Assembly (NCBI RefSeq): GCF_012395185.1
Contig: NZ_JAAZTU010000001.1
Coordinates: 62,001-126,000, forward strand
DNA from: Vibrio aestuarianus
GTDB lineage: Bacteria > Pseudomonadota > Gammaproteobacteria > Enterobacterales > Vibrionaceae
DNA: 64,000 nucleotides
Direction of reading: 5' to 3'
The notes beneath the pieces are model-generated. The model searched no databases. It saw only the letters and a program-made list of their open reading frames with translations, and was not told the DNA's origin. Both the position numbers and the translations under genes were made by a program. Positions 8,826 through 18,028 of this stretch are shown here, one piece after another; the first letter of the stretch is position 1, and each line of letters opens with the position of its first letter.

Positions 8826-11231
8826 TTAACCAAGCACCACGACAACGTCATTGACACTGCCAGCTTCAAGTACTGGAATAACACCTTCAATAGCCTTGCC
8901 GTTTAGCGTGATAGATTTAACGCCTTTGCTCACCGAGCTCGGGTTTTCAACTTTGATGTTGTAAGTCGCACCGCGCCATTGACGTGTTACTTCAAAGCCT
9001 GGCCAATTCGTTGGAATACAAGGATCTACCGTCAGCCCTTCAAACCCAGTACGAACACCGAGAATAAAGTTTGTCACCGCGAAATATGCCCAGCCAGAAG
9101 TGCCGGTTAGCCATGGGTGGTTGGCGCGACCATGATCTTGATGATCGCGTCCCATGATGAACTGTACGTAAGAATACGGTTCAGCAATGCGCTTTTCGAT
9201 AATGTCATTTTGGTTATACGGGTTTAGTGCGTCATAGAATTTCATTGCACGATCACCACGGCCTAATTTAGCTTCAGCCACCCATGCCCAAGGGTTTGGA
9301 TGTGAGAAGATAGCACCATTCTCTTTTACCCCTTGATATACGCGAGTCACAAATCCAATGTCGTCGTTTGGTGTTGAGAAAGAAGGCGCATTCAGGTGCA
9401 GACCATATTCACAGAATAGGTTTTCATCAACCGCATCCATCGCTTTCTCACCACGCTCTTGCGATACGGCACCAGAAAGTACAGCTAGCGTATTGGATTC
9501 AAGGTGAACTCGACCTTCAGTTTGTTGGGCTGTACCAATTTTGTCGCCATTTTTGGTGAGGCCTCGAATATACCAACCACCTTCATCGTCCCACAGGTGA
9601 GTTTCACAAGCTTCGCGTACGTTGGCTGCCATTTCTGTATATTTCGCTACATCAGCCTCATTTTTACGGAACTTGGCAAGGTCGATAAACTCTTGTAGTG
9701 CCCAGAAATGAAGGAAAGATACCATTGATGACTCACCACCGCCTAAATTTAGGCAGTCGTTCCAGTCAGCACGTAGACCTTTACAGATGCCGGTTTGTCC
9801 GACGTATTCTGCAGAGAAATCTAATGCCGCTTTCATATGCTCGTAAACGGTTGCATTGCCACTGTCAGCGTATGGGATCTCTTCATCAAAAAAGCTAGTT
9901 TCACCTGTTTCCATCACGTATTTGCAAATGGTAGGTACTATCCATAAGTGGTCATCAGAGCAGGTATCTTCGATGCCGTGGATCTTGTCTTCATCACTTG
10001 GCGTTGGCACCACAGTTGGTGACTTAGATGGTTTAACGTCAGCTTTTTCTGGATCAAACCAGTCAGGATCAAAGAGGTGTAAACCGTAACCGGCTTTCAC
10101 TTGGCCTCGTAGTAAATCAACCAGACGCTTACGTGTCATTTTCGGGTTCGCATGAGGCACAGAAATAGCGTCTTGTGCGGTATCACGGTAGCCAAGACCT
10201 GTACGCCCACCGACTTCAATAAATGAAGCAAAACGCGACCAAACTACACATGTTTCGGCTTGATAGAGTGTCCAAGTGTTGATCATCGTATCCAACCCTT
10301 GGTTAGGTGATTTCACTTGGAATTTATTGCAGCGTTCATCCCAGTGCGCTTTGATATCAGCAAAAGCGGCATCAACGTTGGTAATATCTTGATATTTTTC
10401 ACGTAGACGAGCACCATTCCCTTTGCCGATACCGAGAATGTAAGCAAAACGAACTTCTTCGCCCGGTTGAATAACAAATTGCTTATGTAAAGAACCACAA
10501 TGGTTGTAGCAAGTTTGCGCGCTGTTTGAACAGCGACCTTTTTCAACAGCAATTGGGTTCGCTTCGTCACGGTATAGCCCTAAGAAGCTGTCGCGTTGGC
10601 CGTCATATGAATCAGGATCAAATGTTGAAGCTAAGTAGTAGAAACCTTCAAAATCATTGGTGTTGTAGTAAAGGTCGTATTCAATAACACCCGCATCGTA
10701 AGCTGTACCAGCCGAGTACAGTGACATTTGGTGATTTTGGTTGTCAGATTGAATATGGCTAAATGAGAATTCAACGAATGAAAAGGCGCTGATTGTTCGA
10801 GGTTGATCAGAATCGTTTTTGATCACGACATCCCAAATTTCTGCATCTTCCCCTTTTGGTATAAACAAGGTTTTGCTGGCGCTAATACCATTGTATTCAC
10901 ACTTAAATTTTGAATAAGAAAGACCGTGGCGAACTTCGTAGTTTGCTTCGTCTAGGCTTTTTGCTACAGGTTGCCATGAAATGGACCAGTAATCACCAGT
11001 TGCATCATCACGCAGATATACATAGTGCCCTGGACGATCAAACGATGCGTTAGGGCGGAATTTAGTCACACGGTTATACTCTGGCGAGTTATAGAATGAG
11101 TAACCGCCAGCATTATGGGAAATGACCGTACAGAATTTTTCTGTTCCTAGGTAGTTTGTCCAAGGTGCCGGTACGTCTGGGCGTGTAATGACATATTCAC
11201 GATTGTCGTTATCGAAATAGCCGTATTTCAT
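8826..11231 (-). CDS. chbP: N,N'-diacetylchitobiose phosphorylase (GH94)
   Basis: An 801-residue cytoplasmic GH94 enzyme, the same length as the structurally known V. proteolyticus protein. It splits (GlcNAc)2 with inorganic phosphate into GlcNAc-1-phosphate and GlcNAc, saving one ATP. The N-terminal beta-sandwich begins MKYGYFDNDNREYVI. The (alpha/alpha)6 barrel carries RADWNDCLNLGGGESSM, whose second Asp is residue 492, the known catalytic acid position. Phosphate-site residues lie in GGRTGLGYRDTAQD and HPNPWAWVAE. There is no signal peptide. It is part of the minus-strand chb operon, between the GH20 gene (91 bases upstream) and the mutase. Confidence 0.95.
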   Translation of the reverse strand: MKYGYFDNDNREYVITRPDVPAPWTNYLGTEKFCTVISHNAGGYSFYNSPEYNRVTKFRPNASFDRPGHYVYLRDDATGDYWSISWQPVAKSLDEANYEVRHGLSYSKFKCEYNGISASKTLFIPKGEDAEIWDVVIKNDSDQPRTISAFSFVEFSFSHIQSDNQNHQMSLYSAGTAYDAGVIEYDLYYNTNDFEGFYYLASTFDPDSYDGQRDSFLGLYRDEANPIAVEKGRCSNSAQTCYNHCGSLHKQFVIQPGEEVRFAYILGIGKGNGARLREKYQDITNVDAAFADIKAHWDERCNKFQVKSPNQGLDTMINTWTLYQAETCVVWSRFASFIEVGGRTGLGYRDTAQDAISVPHANPKMTRKRLVDLLRGQVKAGYGLHLFDPDWFDPEKADVKPSKSPTVVPTPSDEDKIHGIEDTCSDDHLWIVPTICKYVMETGETSFFDEEIPYADSGNATVYEHMKAALDFSAEYVGQTGICKGLRADWNDCLNLGGGESSMVSFLHFWALQEFIDLAKFRKNEADVAKYTEMAANVREACETHLWDDEGGWYIRGLTKNGDKIGTAQQTEGRVHLESNTLAVLSGAVSQERGEKAMDAVDENLFCEYGLHLNAPSFSTPNDDIGFVTRVYQGVKENGAIFSHPNPWAWVAEAKLGRGDRAMKFYDALNPYNQNDIIEKRIAEPYSYVQFIMGRDHQDHGRANHPWLTGTSGWAYFAVTNFILGVRTGFEGLTVDPCIPTNWPGFEVTRQWRGATYNIKVENPSSVSKGVKSITLNGKAIEGVIPVLEAGSVNDVVVVLG

Positions 11232-11322
11232 TGTTCTTTCCTTTTAAACACACTGCGTATTGTGCAGCGAAAATTAATGCTAGTGAAAACGGTGGAGAGA
11301 AGTGAACTCTCCCTGCTTCATG

Positions 11323-13236
11323 TTATTTCCAAGGTGATCGGTAGCCTATTTCTTGTTTGTCTAACAAGGGAAGGTGACCTTTCAGCCGTGATAGATAGTC
11401 TTGCCAATCACGATGGGATTTTTGCGTCCATCCTGCTTCAGCGAGTGCGGTTAAGCGTGGGAATATCATGTAGTCCATACGCTGTTGGTTATTGACCAGT
11501 TCACACCAAAGTGCGCATTGAATACCGAGAATACGTTTACGAAGTGGATCGTCATCAGGCACTTCGGCCAAAGGCTCGTAGCGATATGCTTTTTCTAAAG
11601 GGGTAACGCCAGCCCAATCAACGCCAGGTTCTTCCGGTGCATAGTCTTGAGCGATATCTAAATAGGTATATTGACCCGGCTGTAAGATCACATCGAAGCC
11701 TTGTTTGGCGCAGTTCAGTGCCGCTTCTTCCGATAACCAGGAATAAATAACCGTGTCTTTACTGACTTTATTACCGTGTTGCGCTTCTTCCCAACCGACC
11801 ATGCGTTTACCTAATGCACGAAGTTTTTGTTCGGCGTAACGCAGTAGGTGGCCTTGCAATTCTTTGGCGTCGGTGTAGTGGTTTTCTGCCATCAATTGTT
11901 GGCATTTTGGACTATTAACCCACACACCATCAGGCACTTCATCGGCACCAATATGGATAAATTGAGAAGGAAACAGTGCTGCTACTTCTTCCAACACGGC
12001 ATCTAAAAATTGGTAGGTGCCAGGAAGTGCAGGGGAGAGCACGTTGTCGTTGTAGTATTGAATACTGCGATATTGAGATTGATCTTCATCATCCACCAAA
12101 AGGTGCGGTAGCGATTTAATTGCTGCGCGGCTGTGTCCTGGGATATCGATTTCTGGAATGATAGTGATTCCACGTTGACTGGCATAGTCAATGACGTGTT
12201 TGATCTCTTGCTGAGTATAAAAACCACCGTGACGCTGAGTGAGCAAACTGTATTGTGGTTCAAGAACCTCACCGGTTCCGCGCCAAGCACCGATAGTGGT
12301 TAATTCAGGGAAGGCTTTAATCTCGATACGCCAGCCTTCATCATCGGTCAAATGCCAATGGAAGGTGTTGACTTTATAGTGGGCAAGTTGATTGATTAAG
12401 CGTTTGACGCGATCAACCCCATGAAAATGACGGGCGCAGTCAAGCATCATGCCGCGATATTTAAAACGAGGGGCATCGCTAATTTTAACGTAAGGAATAA
12501 TCAATGCCGTATCTTGCTGCTGGATAAGCTGTAACAAGGTCGCACAAGCATGAATGAAACCAACGTGTCCACTGGCTTCTAAGCGCACGCCGCTTCGGTC
12601 GACAAGCAGATAATATGTGCCTTCGTCGAAGGTCGGGTTGGTTCTTAAGACAATATCAGCACTGCCAATGGGTTTCACTTGCCAATCAAAGAGAGAGCTA
12701 AGCTCTTGCTGTAGCCAGGTTGCCGCCATTTCAGCACACGATGATTGTAATGTGATTTGACTTGATGCTGTCAGGGTAAAATGCCCATCAAATGTTTCAA
12801 CTTTGTTCGGTTTGGGAATTAGGCACATTGCTGCGGTGTCAGTTTCCGCTACGATGCTACGTTCACGATAAGGTGAGGCTAGTGCAATCGGTGTAACGGT
12901 CACATCGTGTTGAACTTGAATTCCTAATTCATTGGTTCGAACAAATGCGTGTTTGACACCGTCGGTGTAGTAATGGAACGGTGCAGTTTTTATGCTGAAT
13001 TCACAGTAAAAATTTGAATTTGCAGGTAAGCATTTACTATCTGGTTCAAGTGAGCAAAAACTACCTACTTGAGTGACTTCACCGTGTGTCACACTGTCGG
13101 GTTGGATAAAGCGATCTATCACAAAATGCAGTGACCAGTCGTTTAAATCTTGATCACTTAAATTGTGAAAAGTTAACCCAAAACGGCAAAATTGTTTTTG
13201 TTCAGAGAGAACCGCGAAGTCAATTCGATAGCTCAT
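11323..13236 (-). CDS. Beta-N-acetylhexosaminidase (GH20), cytoplasmic
   Basis: A 637-residue GH20 enzyme. An N-terminal beta domain of about 240 residues precedes the barrel, which starts at FKYRGMMLDCARHFHGVDRVKR. The catalytic Asp-Glu pair is visible in HIGADEVPDGVW, and substrate-binding blocks appear as FHWHLTDDEGWRIEIK and IPEIDIPGHS. It releases terminal GlcNAc from chito-oligosaccharides. It has no signal peptide, so it should act on oligomers imported by the adjacent ABC transporter, complementing the phosphorylase, which prefers the dimer. Its start is 9 bases from the gspK stop, so the two are co-translated. Confidence 0.93.
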   Translation of the reverse strand: MSYRIDFAVLSEQKQFCRFGLTFHNLSDQDLNDWSLHFVIDRFIQPDSVTHGEVTQVGSFCSLEPDSKCLPANSNFYCEFSIKTAPFHYYTDGVKHAFVRTNELGIQVQHDVTVTPIALASPYRERSIVAETDTAAMCLIPKPNKVETFDGHFTLTASSQITLQSSCAEMAATWLQQELSSLFDWQVKPIGSADIVLRTNPTFDEGTYYLLVDRSGVRLEASGHVGFIHACATLLQLIQQQDTALIIPYVKISDAPRFKYRGMMLDCARHFHGVDRVKRLINQLAHYKVNTFHWHLTDDEGWRIEIKAFPELTTIGAWRGTGEVLEPQYSLLTQRHGGFYTQQEIKHVIDYASQRGITIIPEIDIPGHSRAAIKSLPHLLVDDEDQSQYRSIQYYNDNVLSPALPGTYQFLDAVLEEVAALFPSQFIHIGADEVPDGVWVNSPKCQQLMAENHYTDAKELQGHLLRYAEQKLRALGKRMVGWEEAQHGNKVSKDTVIYSWLSEEAALNCAKQGFDVILQPGQYTYLDIAQDYAPEEPGVDWAGVTPLEKAYRYEPLAEVPDDDPLRKRILGIQCALWCELVNNQQRMDYMIFPRLTALAEAGWTQKSHRDWQDYLSRLKGHLPLLDKQEIGYRSPWK

Positions 13237-13245
13237 AAGTATTCC

Positions 13246-14121
13246 TTAATACAAATTATGCTCGGCTTTGCCGGCAAACATAATCGCGCCTTCGATAGCG
13301 TCGAATTGAGGTTGAACAATCCATTGTTGTACTGGTGGGGATAACCAACAAACAATGCGCTCGGCAATGCTGCCCATCAGACAAATGCGATGAGCTCCCT
13401 TGTTATTCAAAGCGATTAGCAACATTTCAATATCTGAAGCGGTGTGTTTTAGCATCTCAATCGCTAGGTAATCCCCTTGGTGAGCGAGAGCGAAAATTAC
13501 TGGTGAAAATTGAGCATAATCGCGTGGTAAGGCACTTTTTGACCAAGTAACAATGTGGTCGATATCATTATTGAAGTGCTGCATAACGTGTTGACTTAAT
13601 TCGCAATGCTCTCCAATACCATCTTGAATTAACAATACTTTTTGAATCAAGCGTAGCCCCATGACGGCCCCACCACCTTGGTCGGAAATTGGAAACTCTC
13701 GTCCACCAACCACATATTGTTGACCGTTTTTAAGTAAGATGCCGCACGAACCAGTTCCTGCAATCATGATTGCACCATCATCACCATGGTGAGCGCCAAT
13801 GCAGGCTCCATAAGCATCGGTGTTTAACGTCAATGATGCGAAAGGATGTGCTTGCTGCATAAAGTCATGCCAAGCTGATTTTTGTTCTGCGCCAGCTAAA
13901 GCAAGGCCGAGATGCATTTGGGGAAAATGCGCTGATGATAAACCACCTTGATGAGCGGCTTGCGTAATTGCCTCGATAATGGACGCCATGGCGATCTCAA
14001 CGCCCAGTAAAATATTGGCACTGCCACTTTTTGCTTCCCCAATGAGCACGCCTTGTTCATCTCGGATCCGCGCTCTACAAGAGGTACCACCACCATCAAT
14101 ACCAACGTAAAAATAGGTCAT
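13246..14121 (-). CDS. gspK: Amino-sugar kinase (GspK-type, BadF/ASKHA family)
   Basis: A 291-residue ASKHA kinase of the BadF/BadG/NAGK family. The phosphate-1 motif is VGIDGGGTSCRARI at the N-terminus, and the ATP-binding motifs MIAGTGSCGIL and SDQGGGAVMGLRLI are visible. The V. cholerae protein at this locus was described as a glucosamine-specific kinase; close relatives phosphorylate GlcNAc. In this operon it would phosphorylate the free sugar released by the GH9, GH20 and GH94 enzymes. Glucosamine versus GlcNAc preference cannot be read from the sequence. It follows the GH9 gene stop by one base, a tight operon junction. Confidence 0.88.
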   Translation of the reverse strand: MTYFYVGIDGGGTSCRARIRDEQGVLIGEAKSGSANILLGVEIAMASIIEAITQAAHQGGLSSAHFPQMHLGLALAGAEQKSAWHDFMQQAHPFASLTLNTDAYGACIGAHHGDDGAIMIAGTGSCGILLKNGQQYVVGGREFPISDQGGGAVMGLRLIQKVLLIQDGIGEHCELSQHVMQHFNNDIDHIVTWSKSALPRDYAQFSPVIFALAHQGDYLAIEMLKHTASDIEMLLIALNNKGAHRICLMGSIAERIVCWLSPPVQQWIVQPQFDAIEGAIMFAGKAEHNLY

Positions 14122-14122
14122 G

Positions 14123-15844
14123 TTATTGCTCTCCTTTTAAAGAAGAGAAATGATCAAACTGCTGGATAATGGCTAATAAATACCAAGCTCCGTGAGGAAT
14201 CCATTGTTCCCCCCAGCGCCAGTTTTGTAACATGTCATCTTTTTGCGCTGGTGGATTAAAGGCGATGTCTTCTTCATCGTCGAAGCCACCAGTAATGCCA
14301 TTACAAACTCCACCTTTGGCATTGAAAAAGCCTAACTGTGGCAGGTAGTCTGGGTTGTTATGACCATGTCCATCAAGCATGCACATGTTGTATGGGTTAA
14401 GGCCAACAATCCAGTTCAGAGTATTCTGCGCAAAAGTGAGCAATTGCTGGTGTAGCTGTGGGGATACATGAGGTTTCACACTGTAGGCTAATGTTGCCAG
14501 CGAGCCTAAACGTGCATTTTCGCCTTGCCACCAGTAGCCTGATTCATTGTCGTGAGCGACAAAAAATGCCGTTCGTTTTTCGCCGTTGACTGACTTTACA
14601 TACTGACGAGGGTAGCCAAATGGGTTAGTGACTTGTTGGGTTATATTCAGCTCAAAATGACAGGCATTTTCTACGACAGAAATGATGGCTGATTTTTTAT
14701 CGTCTTGGTGCTCAATCGTTAGATATTCACACAGTGCAATAACAGGTAAGCCCGCTTCGGCTGCGTGATAATAAGGCCGGCTACCATCGTGATTTGCTGA
14801 CCAGTAGTGAGAGATTTCGTCATCACTCATTTGGCGAGCTGATAATCTTTCAGCCCATAGACGGCTTTCTTGCAAATAACGCTCTTGGCGAGTTGAGCGA
14901 TAGAGCTCAACACTCGCTAATAGAGCACAATATTCATCTATAATATTTTCTTGGCCATCATTAACATAACGAGTGTTGTACTCTTTGAGGTGCCAATAAC
15001 CATGTTCGGCTGCTGCAAGGTAGTGCTCGGAGGTAAAATCGCCGTATACATCTAATCGAGCCGCAGCGGCGAGAGCGGCAATTGATATGCCACCACCTTG
15101 GCGAAAAGCCGCTTGGTAGTCATCAGACTTGTCGCCTTGTTGATGGCTATAGGCACAAATCTCGCGTTGTTTGATGTCTTTGCTCCATTTGTCAAAGACT
15201 GTTGAATAAAAAAATCCCTCGGAATTTTGCATGCGAACAAGAAAATCCGCGCCAAATAAGGCCTCTTCCTTAAGGCGAGTACGTGAAAACGCAGCAAAAT
15301 CCGAGTGATGCTCTAAAATTGCTAACCCTTTTAACATATTCCAAACCACCATTGGGGTTTGCTGAGGATTTAAATAGTTAGCATAAGAAAGGTGACTTAA
15401 ATATTTGCTAACGTCACCAGAAGCGTCGTACCACCCACCATGTACATCGGCAGTGGTTGATGTACCTAGCAGTGGTACGCGCTTATCTTGCTTATCGAAA
15501 AGACCGCCACAACGTTGAGACTTGAAATAGTGCAGCACATCAGAAAACGTTTTCTGCATTAGTACTGCTGTGCCTATTTCGAAAGTCTCGGAGCGAGTAT
15601 TTTCGAAACGTAAATAGTATCTTCCTTGAGTGGTAAATTCGGAGAAATCGATAGTGTAAAAGTTACCCACATGCCAATTGGCGACACAACCTTGTGATTT
15701 GATCTCTAAAGTCGTGACCGTTTGGTGTTTATCTGCACAAACCAATAAAGCCATGTACGAAGACAAACGCTTACTGCTGGTTGTCAAAATGGCTTGTTTA
15801 GGGCCTTGAGATTCATAGCCAATATGGTTAGTGAGTAATTGCAT
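14123..15844 (-). CDS. GH9 family exo-glucosaminidase/glucosidase of the chb operon
   Basis: A 573-residue glycoside hydrolase family 9 protein with an N-terminal Ig-like CelD_N domain (MQLLTNHIGYESQGPKQAIL...) and a catalytic (alpha/alpha)6 barrel. The nucleophile-water base motif is GGWYDASGDVSKYL, and the late block LNPYNMCMLDGHGHNNPDYL also fits the family. The usual annotation is endoglucanase-related, but relatives in vibrios and Photobacterium hydrolyse GlcN-containing oligosaccharides, and there is no signal peptide. The operon context therefore favours a cytoplasmic exo-beta-glucosaminidase acting on partly deacetylated chitin fragments. The exact substrate is inferred. Confidence 0.85.
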   Translation of the reverse strand: MQLLTNHIGYESQGPKQAILTTSSKRLSSYMALLVCADKHQTVTTLEIKSQGCVANWHVGNFYTIDFSEFTTQGRYYLRFENTRSETFEIGTAVLMQKTFSDVLHYFKSQRCGGLFDKQDKRVPLLGTSTTADVHGGWYDASGDVSKYLSHLSYANYLNPQQTPMVVWNMLKGLAILEHHSDFAAFSRTRLKEEALFGADFLVRMQNSEGFFYSTVFDKWSKDIKQREICAYSHQQGDKSDDYQAAFRQGGGISIAALAAAARLDVYGDFTSEHYLAAAEHGYWHLKEYNTRYVNDGQENIIDEYCALLASVELYRSTRQERYLQESRLWAERLSARQMSDDEISHYWSANHDGSRPYYHAAEAGLPVIALCEYLTIEHQDDKKSAIISVVENACHFELNITQQVTNPFGYPRQYVKSVNGEKRTAFFVAHDNESGYWWQGENARLGSLATLAYSVKPHVSPQLHQQLLTFAQNTLNWIVGLNPYNMCMLDGHGHNNPDYLPQLGFFNAKGGVCNGITGGFDDEEDIAFNPPAQKDDMLQNWRWGEQWIPHGAWYLLAIIQQFDHFSSLKGEQ

Positions 15845-15897
15845 TCAGTCTCTCCAGGTCAATCAATGTGTTGTCGTCAACGTACCGTCTGTTTTGG

Positions 15898-15975
15898 TAT
15901 CTTCCATCAAGCTTGAAGTTGCGGCTTGGCTAGCGAGGTTGCTGTGCTGCAACTTCAAGTGCTTGATAGTTGATT
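15898..15975. repeat. Short ERIC-like palindrome (internally deleted)
   Basis: About 75 bases with ERIC-type arms, ATCAAGCTTGAAGTTGC on the left and GCAACTTCAAGTGCTTGAT on the right, around a 23-base middle. It lacks the ERIC centre seen in the other copies. It sits in the 165-base gap between the ATPase gene and the GH9 gene inside the chb operon; it could fold the operon mRNA there. Confidence 0.6.
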
Positions 15976-16009
15976 GAGTTAAATAGTTATTGTTTTAGTT
16001 GGTGATTGC

Positions 16010-17005
16010 TTACTGCTCATAGAGATAACAACGAACAAAGTGGTTATCAGACAGTTGAGTAACAGCTGGTAATTGTTCACGACATTTTGCAGTGGCATGA
16101 GTACAACGACCTGCAAATGGGCACCCGACAGAGTCTGGCGTCCATAGCGGTATTTCACCTTTGTTGCCTTTTAATGGCTCGTGGATCGACTTGCTTGGAT
16201 CTGGAACGGCTGAAACCAATAGTTGAGTATATGGGTGTTGAGGATCGTGGATTATCTCTTCGGTGTCGCCCCATTCAACCATGTGGCCTACGTACATTAC
16301 AGCAAGATCTTCGGCAATATAACGTGCGGTCGCGATATCGTGGGTGATGTATAGAAGTGACATTTGTTTTTCAAACTTCATCTCTTCCATCAGGTTTAAA
16401 ACACCGGCACGAATTGATACATCTAGCATTGACGTTGGTTCATCAGCAAGTACAACTTCAGCCCCCACCGCAATATTACGTGCTAAGTTAACGCGTTGAC
16501 GCTGGCCACCAGAAAGTTGGTGCGGGTATTTAGCTGCCGTCTCTTTTGGCGGGATCAGCCCAACTTGTTCGAGAAGATCGTGAACTCGTTCTTCTAGTTC
16601 CTTTTTATTACCAGACGTCACTTTTTTGTGGATCAACAGTGGACGCGCAATATGGTGGAAAATCGTATGCGTTGGGTTTAAAGAGCCAAATGGGTCTTGC
16701 CATACCATTTGTACACCTTCACGGTAGTGCATTAGATCGCTACGTGATGTTATTTCTTGAATGTCGCGGCCTTTGTATTCGATGATGCCATCGGTTGGAG
16801 CGTACATTTTAGCTATCATTTTGGCGGTAGTTGACTTGCCTGAACCAGACTCACCTACGACAGATAAACCACGACTTTTATACATTTTGAATGATACGTC
16901 GTTAATGGCTCGCATCATCGGTTGTTTAAGGGCGTTACTGTTGAGTGGAAAATCCTTAATCAGATTTTTACCTTCTACCAGTAATTGACCAAGCTCTTTG
17001 CTCAT
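16010..17005 (-). CDS. Chito-oligosaccharide ABC transporter, ATPase 2 (OppF/DppF type)
   Basis: A 331-residue ABC ATPase of the oligopeptide-importer class. Walker A is GESGSGKSTTAK, the signature LSGGQRQRVNLARNIA, and Walker B VLADEPTSMLD. The C-terminal oligopeptide-type extension contains the cysteine cluster GCPFAGRCTHATAKC typical of OppD/F proteins that carry an iron-sulfur or structural Cys motif. Together with the neighbouring ATPase it should energise import of GlcNAc oligomers; family tools will call it a dipeptide transporter, but the operon shows its job. CTGGAGACA precedes the start. Confidence 0.9.
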   Translation of the reverse strand: MSKELGQLLVEGKNLIKDFPLNSNALKQPMMRAINDVSFKMYKSRGLSVVGESGSGKSTTAKMIAKMYAPTDGIIEYKGRDIQEITSRSDLMHYREGVQMVWQDPFGSLNPTHTIFHHIARPLLIHKKVTSGNKKELEERVHDLLEQVGLIPPKETAAKYPHQLSGGQRQRVNLARNIAVGAEVVLADEPTSMLDVSIRAGVLNLMEEMKFEKQMSLLYITHDIATARYIAEDLAVMYVGHMVEWGDTEEIIHDPQHPYTQLLVSAVPDPSKSIHEPLKGNKGEIPLWTPDSVGCPFAGRCTHATAKCREQLPAVTQLSDNHFVRCYLYEQ

Positions 17006-17042
17006 AATTGTCTCCAGAAATTCTTTTAATACAGCACTTGTT

Positions 17043-18026
17043 CTACAGCTTCATTTGAGCAATTGGTTCACCGTAAAGGTGGCAATTGGAGAAGCGACTA
17101 GGCTCTATTTGGCGCAAAGCCGTTGGTATTTTTGTACACGCCTCATGGACGCGATCACAGCGAGCCTGAAAGCGACAACCATGAGGAATATCTAGCAAGT
17201 TAAGTGGATTGCCAGGAATACCAGTTAGCTTTGTTTTTGGGCCAGTTAATGGAGGGAAAGAGCTTCCCAACCCTTTTGTGTAAGGGTGGTAAGGGCTTTG
17301 CAAAATTTGCTTAGAAGGTGCAACCTCAATTAATTCGCCTGAATACATGATGCCAATGCGGTCTGAGAACTCGACCATCAAAGATAAGTCATGAGTGATA
17401 AACAAAATTGAGAATCCAAATTCTTCTTTCAGAGCGTAGATTTTTTGCAAAATTTCACGTTGAACCACGACATCTAGTGCAGTGGTCGGCTCATCCATAA
17501 TGATCATTTTAGGGTTGAGTGCGAGCGCAATCGCGATGACCAAGCGTTGACGCATACCACCAGAGAACTGGTGTGGGTAATCGTTCAAGCGGCTAGGGTG
17601 AATATCAACGATTTCCAATAACCCTTCAGCACGGCGTTTCGCTTGTTCACGTGTCATGTTGGTGTGACGCATAATCACATCACAGAACTGTTCTTCCATG
17701 GTCAATACTGGGTTTAATGCGTTCATTGCACTTTGGAATACCATCGACATCTGGCTCCAACGAAATGATTGCATGCGTTCATCACTGTATTGGATGATGT
17801 CTTCGCCATTGAAGATCACTTCGCCACCAGTAATAAATGCAGGCGGCTTATGCAGACGCATTAAGGAGAATGCAACGGTTGATTTACCACAACCAGACTC
17901 ACCCGCTAGGCCAAAAACCTCGCCTGGAGCAATATCGAAGCTGACATTATTACAAGCACGGACATCGCCAGCGTCAGTAATGTAGTCTACGCATAGGTTA
18001 CGGATTGAAATAAGTGGTGATGTCAT
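17043..18026 (-). CDS. Chito-oligosaccharide ABC transporter, ATPase 1 (OppD/DppD type)
   Basis: A 327-residue ABC ATPase. Walker A is GESGCGKSTVAF, the signature FSGGMRQRLVIAIALA, and Walker B MIIMDEPTTALD, followed by the H-loop region FITHDLSLMVEF. The C-terminal oligopeptide-transporter domain includes the Cys pattern GCRFQARCDRVHEACTK. It pairs with the downstream ATPase in a heterodimer that drives the two permeases. GGAGATAA precedes the ATG, and the gap to the upstream permease gene is only 2 bases. The specificity for chitin oligomers is inferred from the operon. Confidence 0.9.
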   Translation of the reverse strand: MTSPLISIRNLCVDYITDAGDVRACNNVSFDIAPGEVFGLAGESGCGKSTVAFSLMRLHKPPAFITGGEVIFNGEDIIQYSDERMQSFRWSQMSMVFQSAMNALNPVLTMEEQFCDVIMRHTNMTREQAKRRAEGLLEIVDIHPSRLNDYPHQFSGGMRQRLVIAIALALNPKMIIMDEPTTALDVVVQREILQKIYALKEEFGFSILFITHDLSLMVEFSDRIGIMYSGELIEVAPSKQILQSPYHPYTKGLGSSFPPLTGPKTKLTGIPGNPLNLLDIPHGCRFQARCDRVHEACTKIPTALRQIEPSRFSNCHLYGEPIAQMKL

Positions 18027-18028
18027 AA

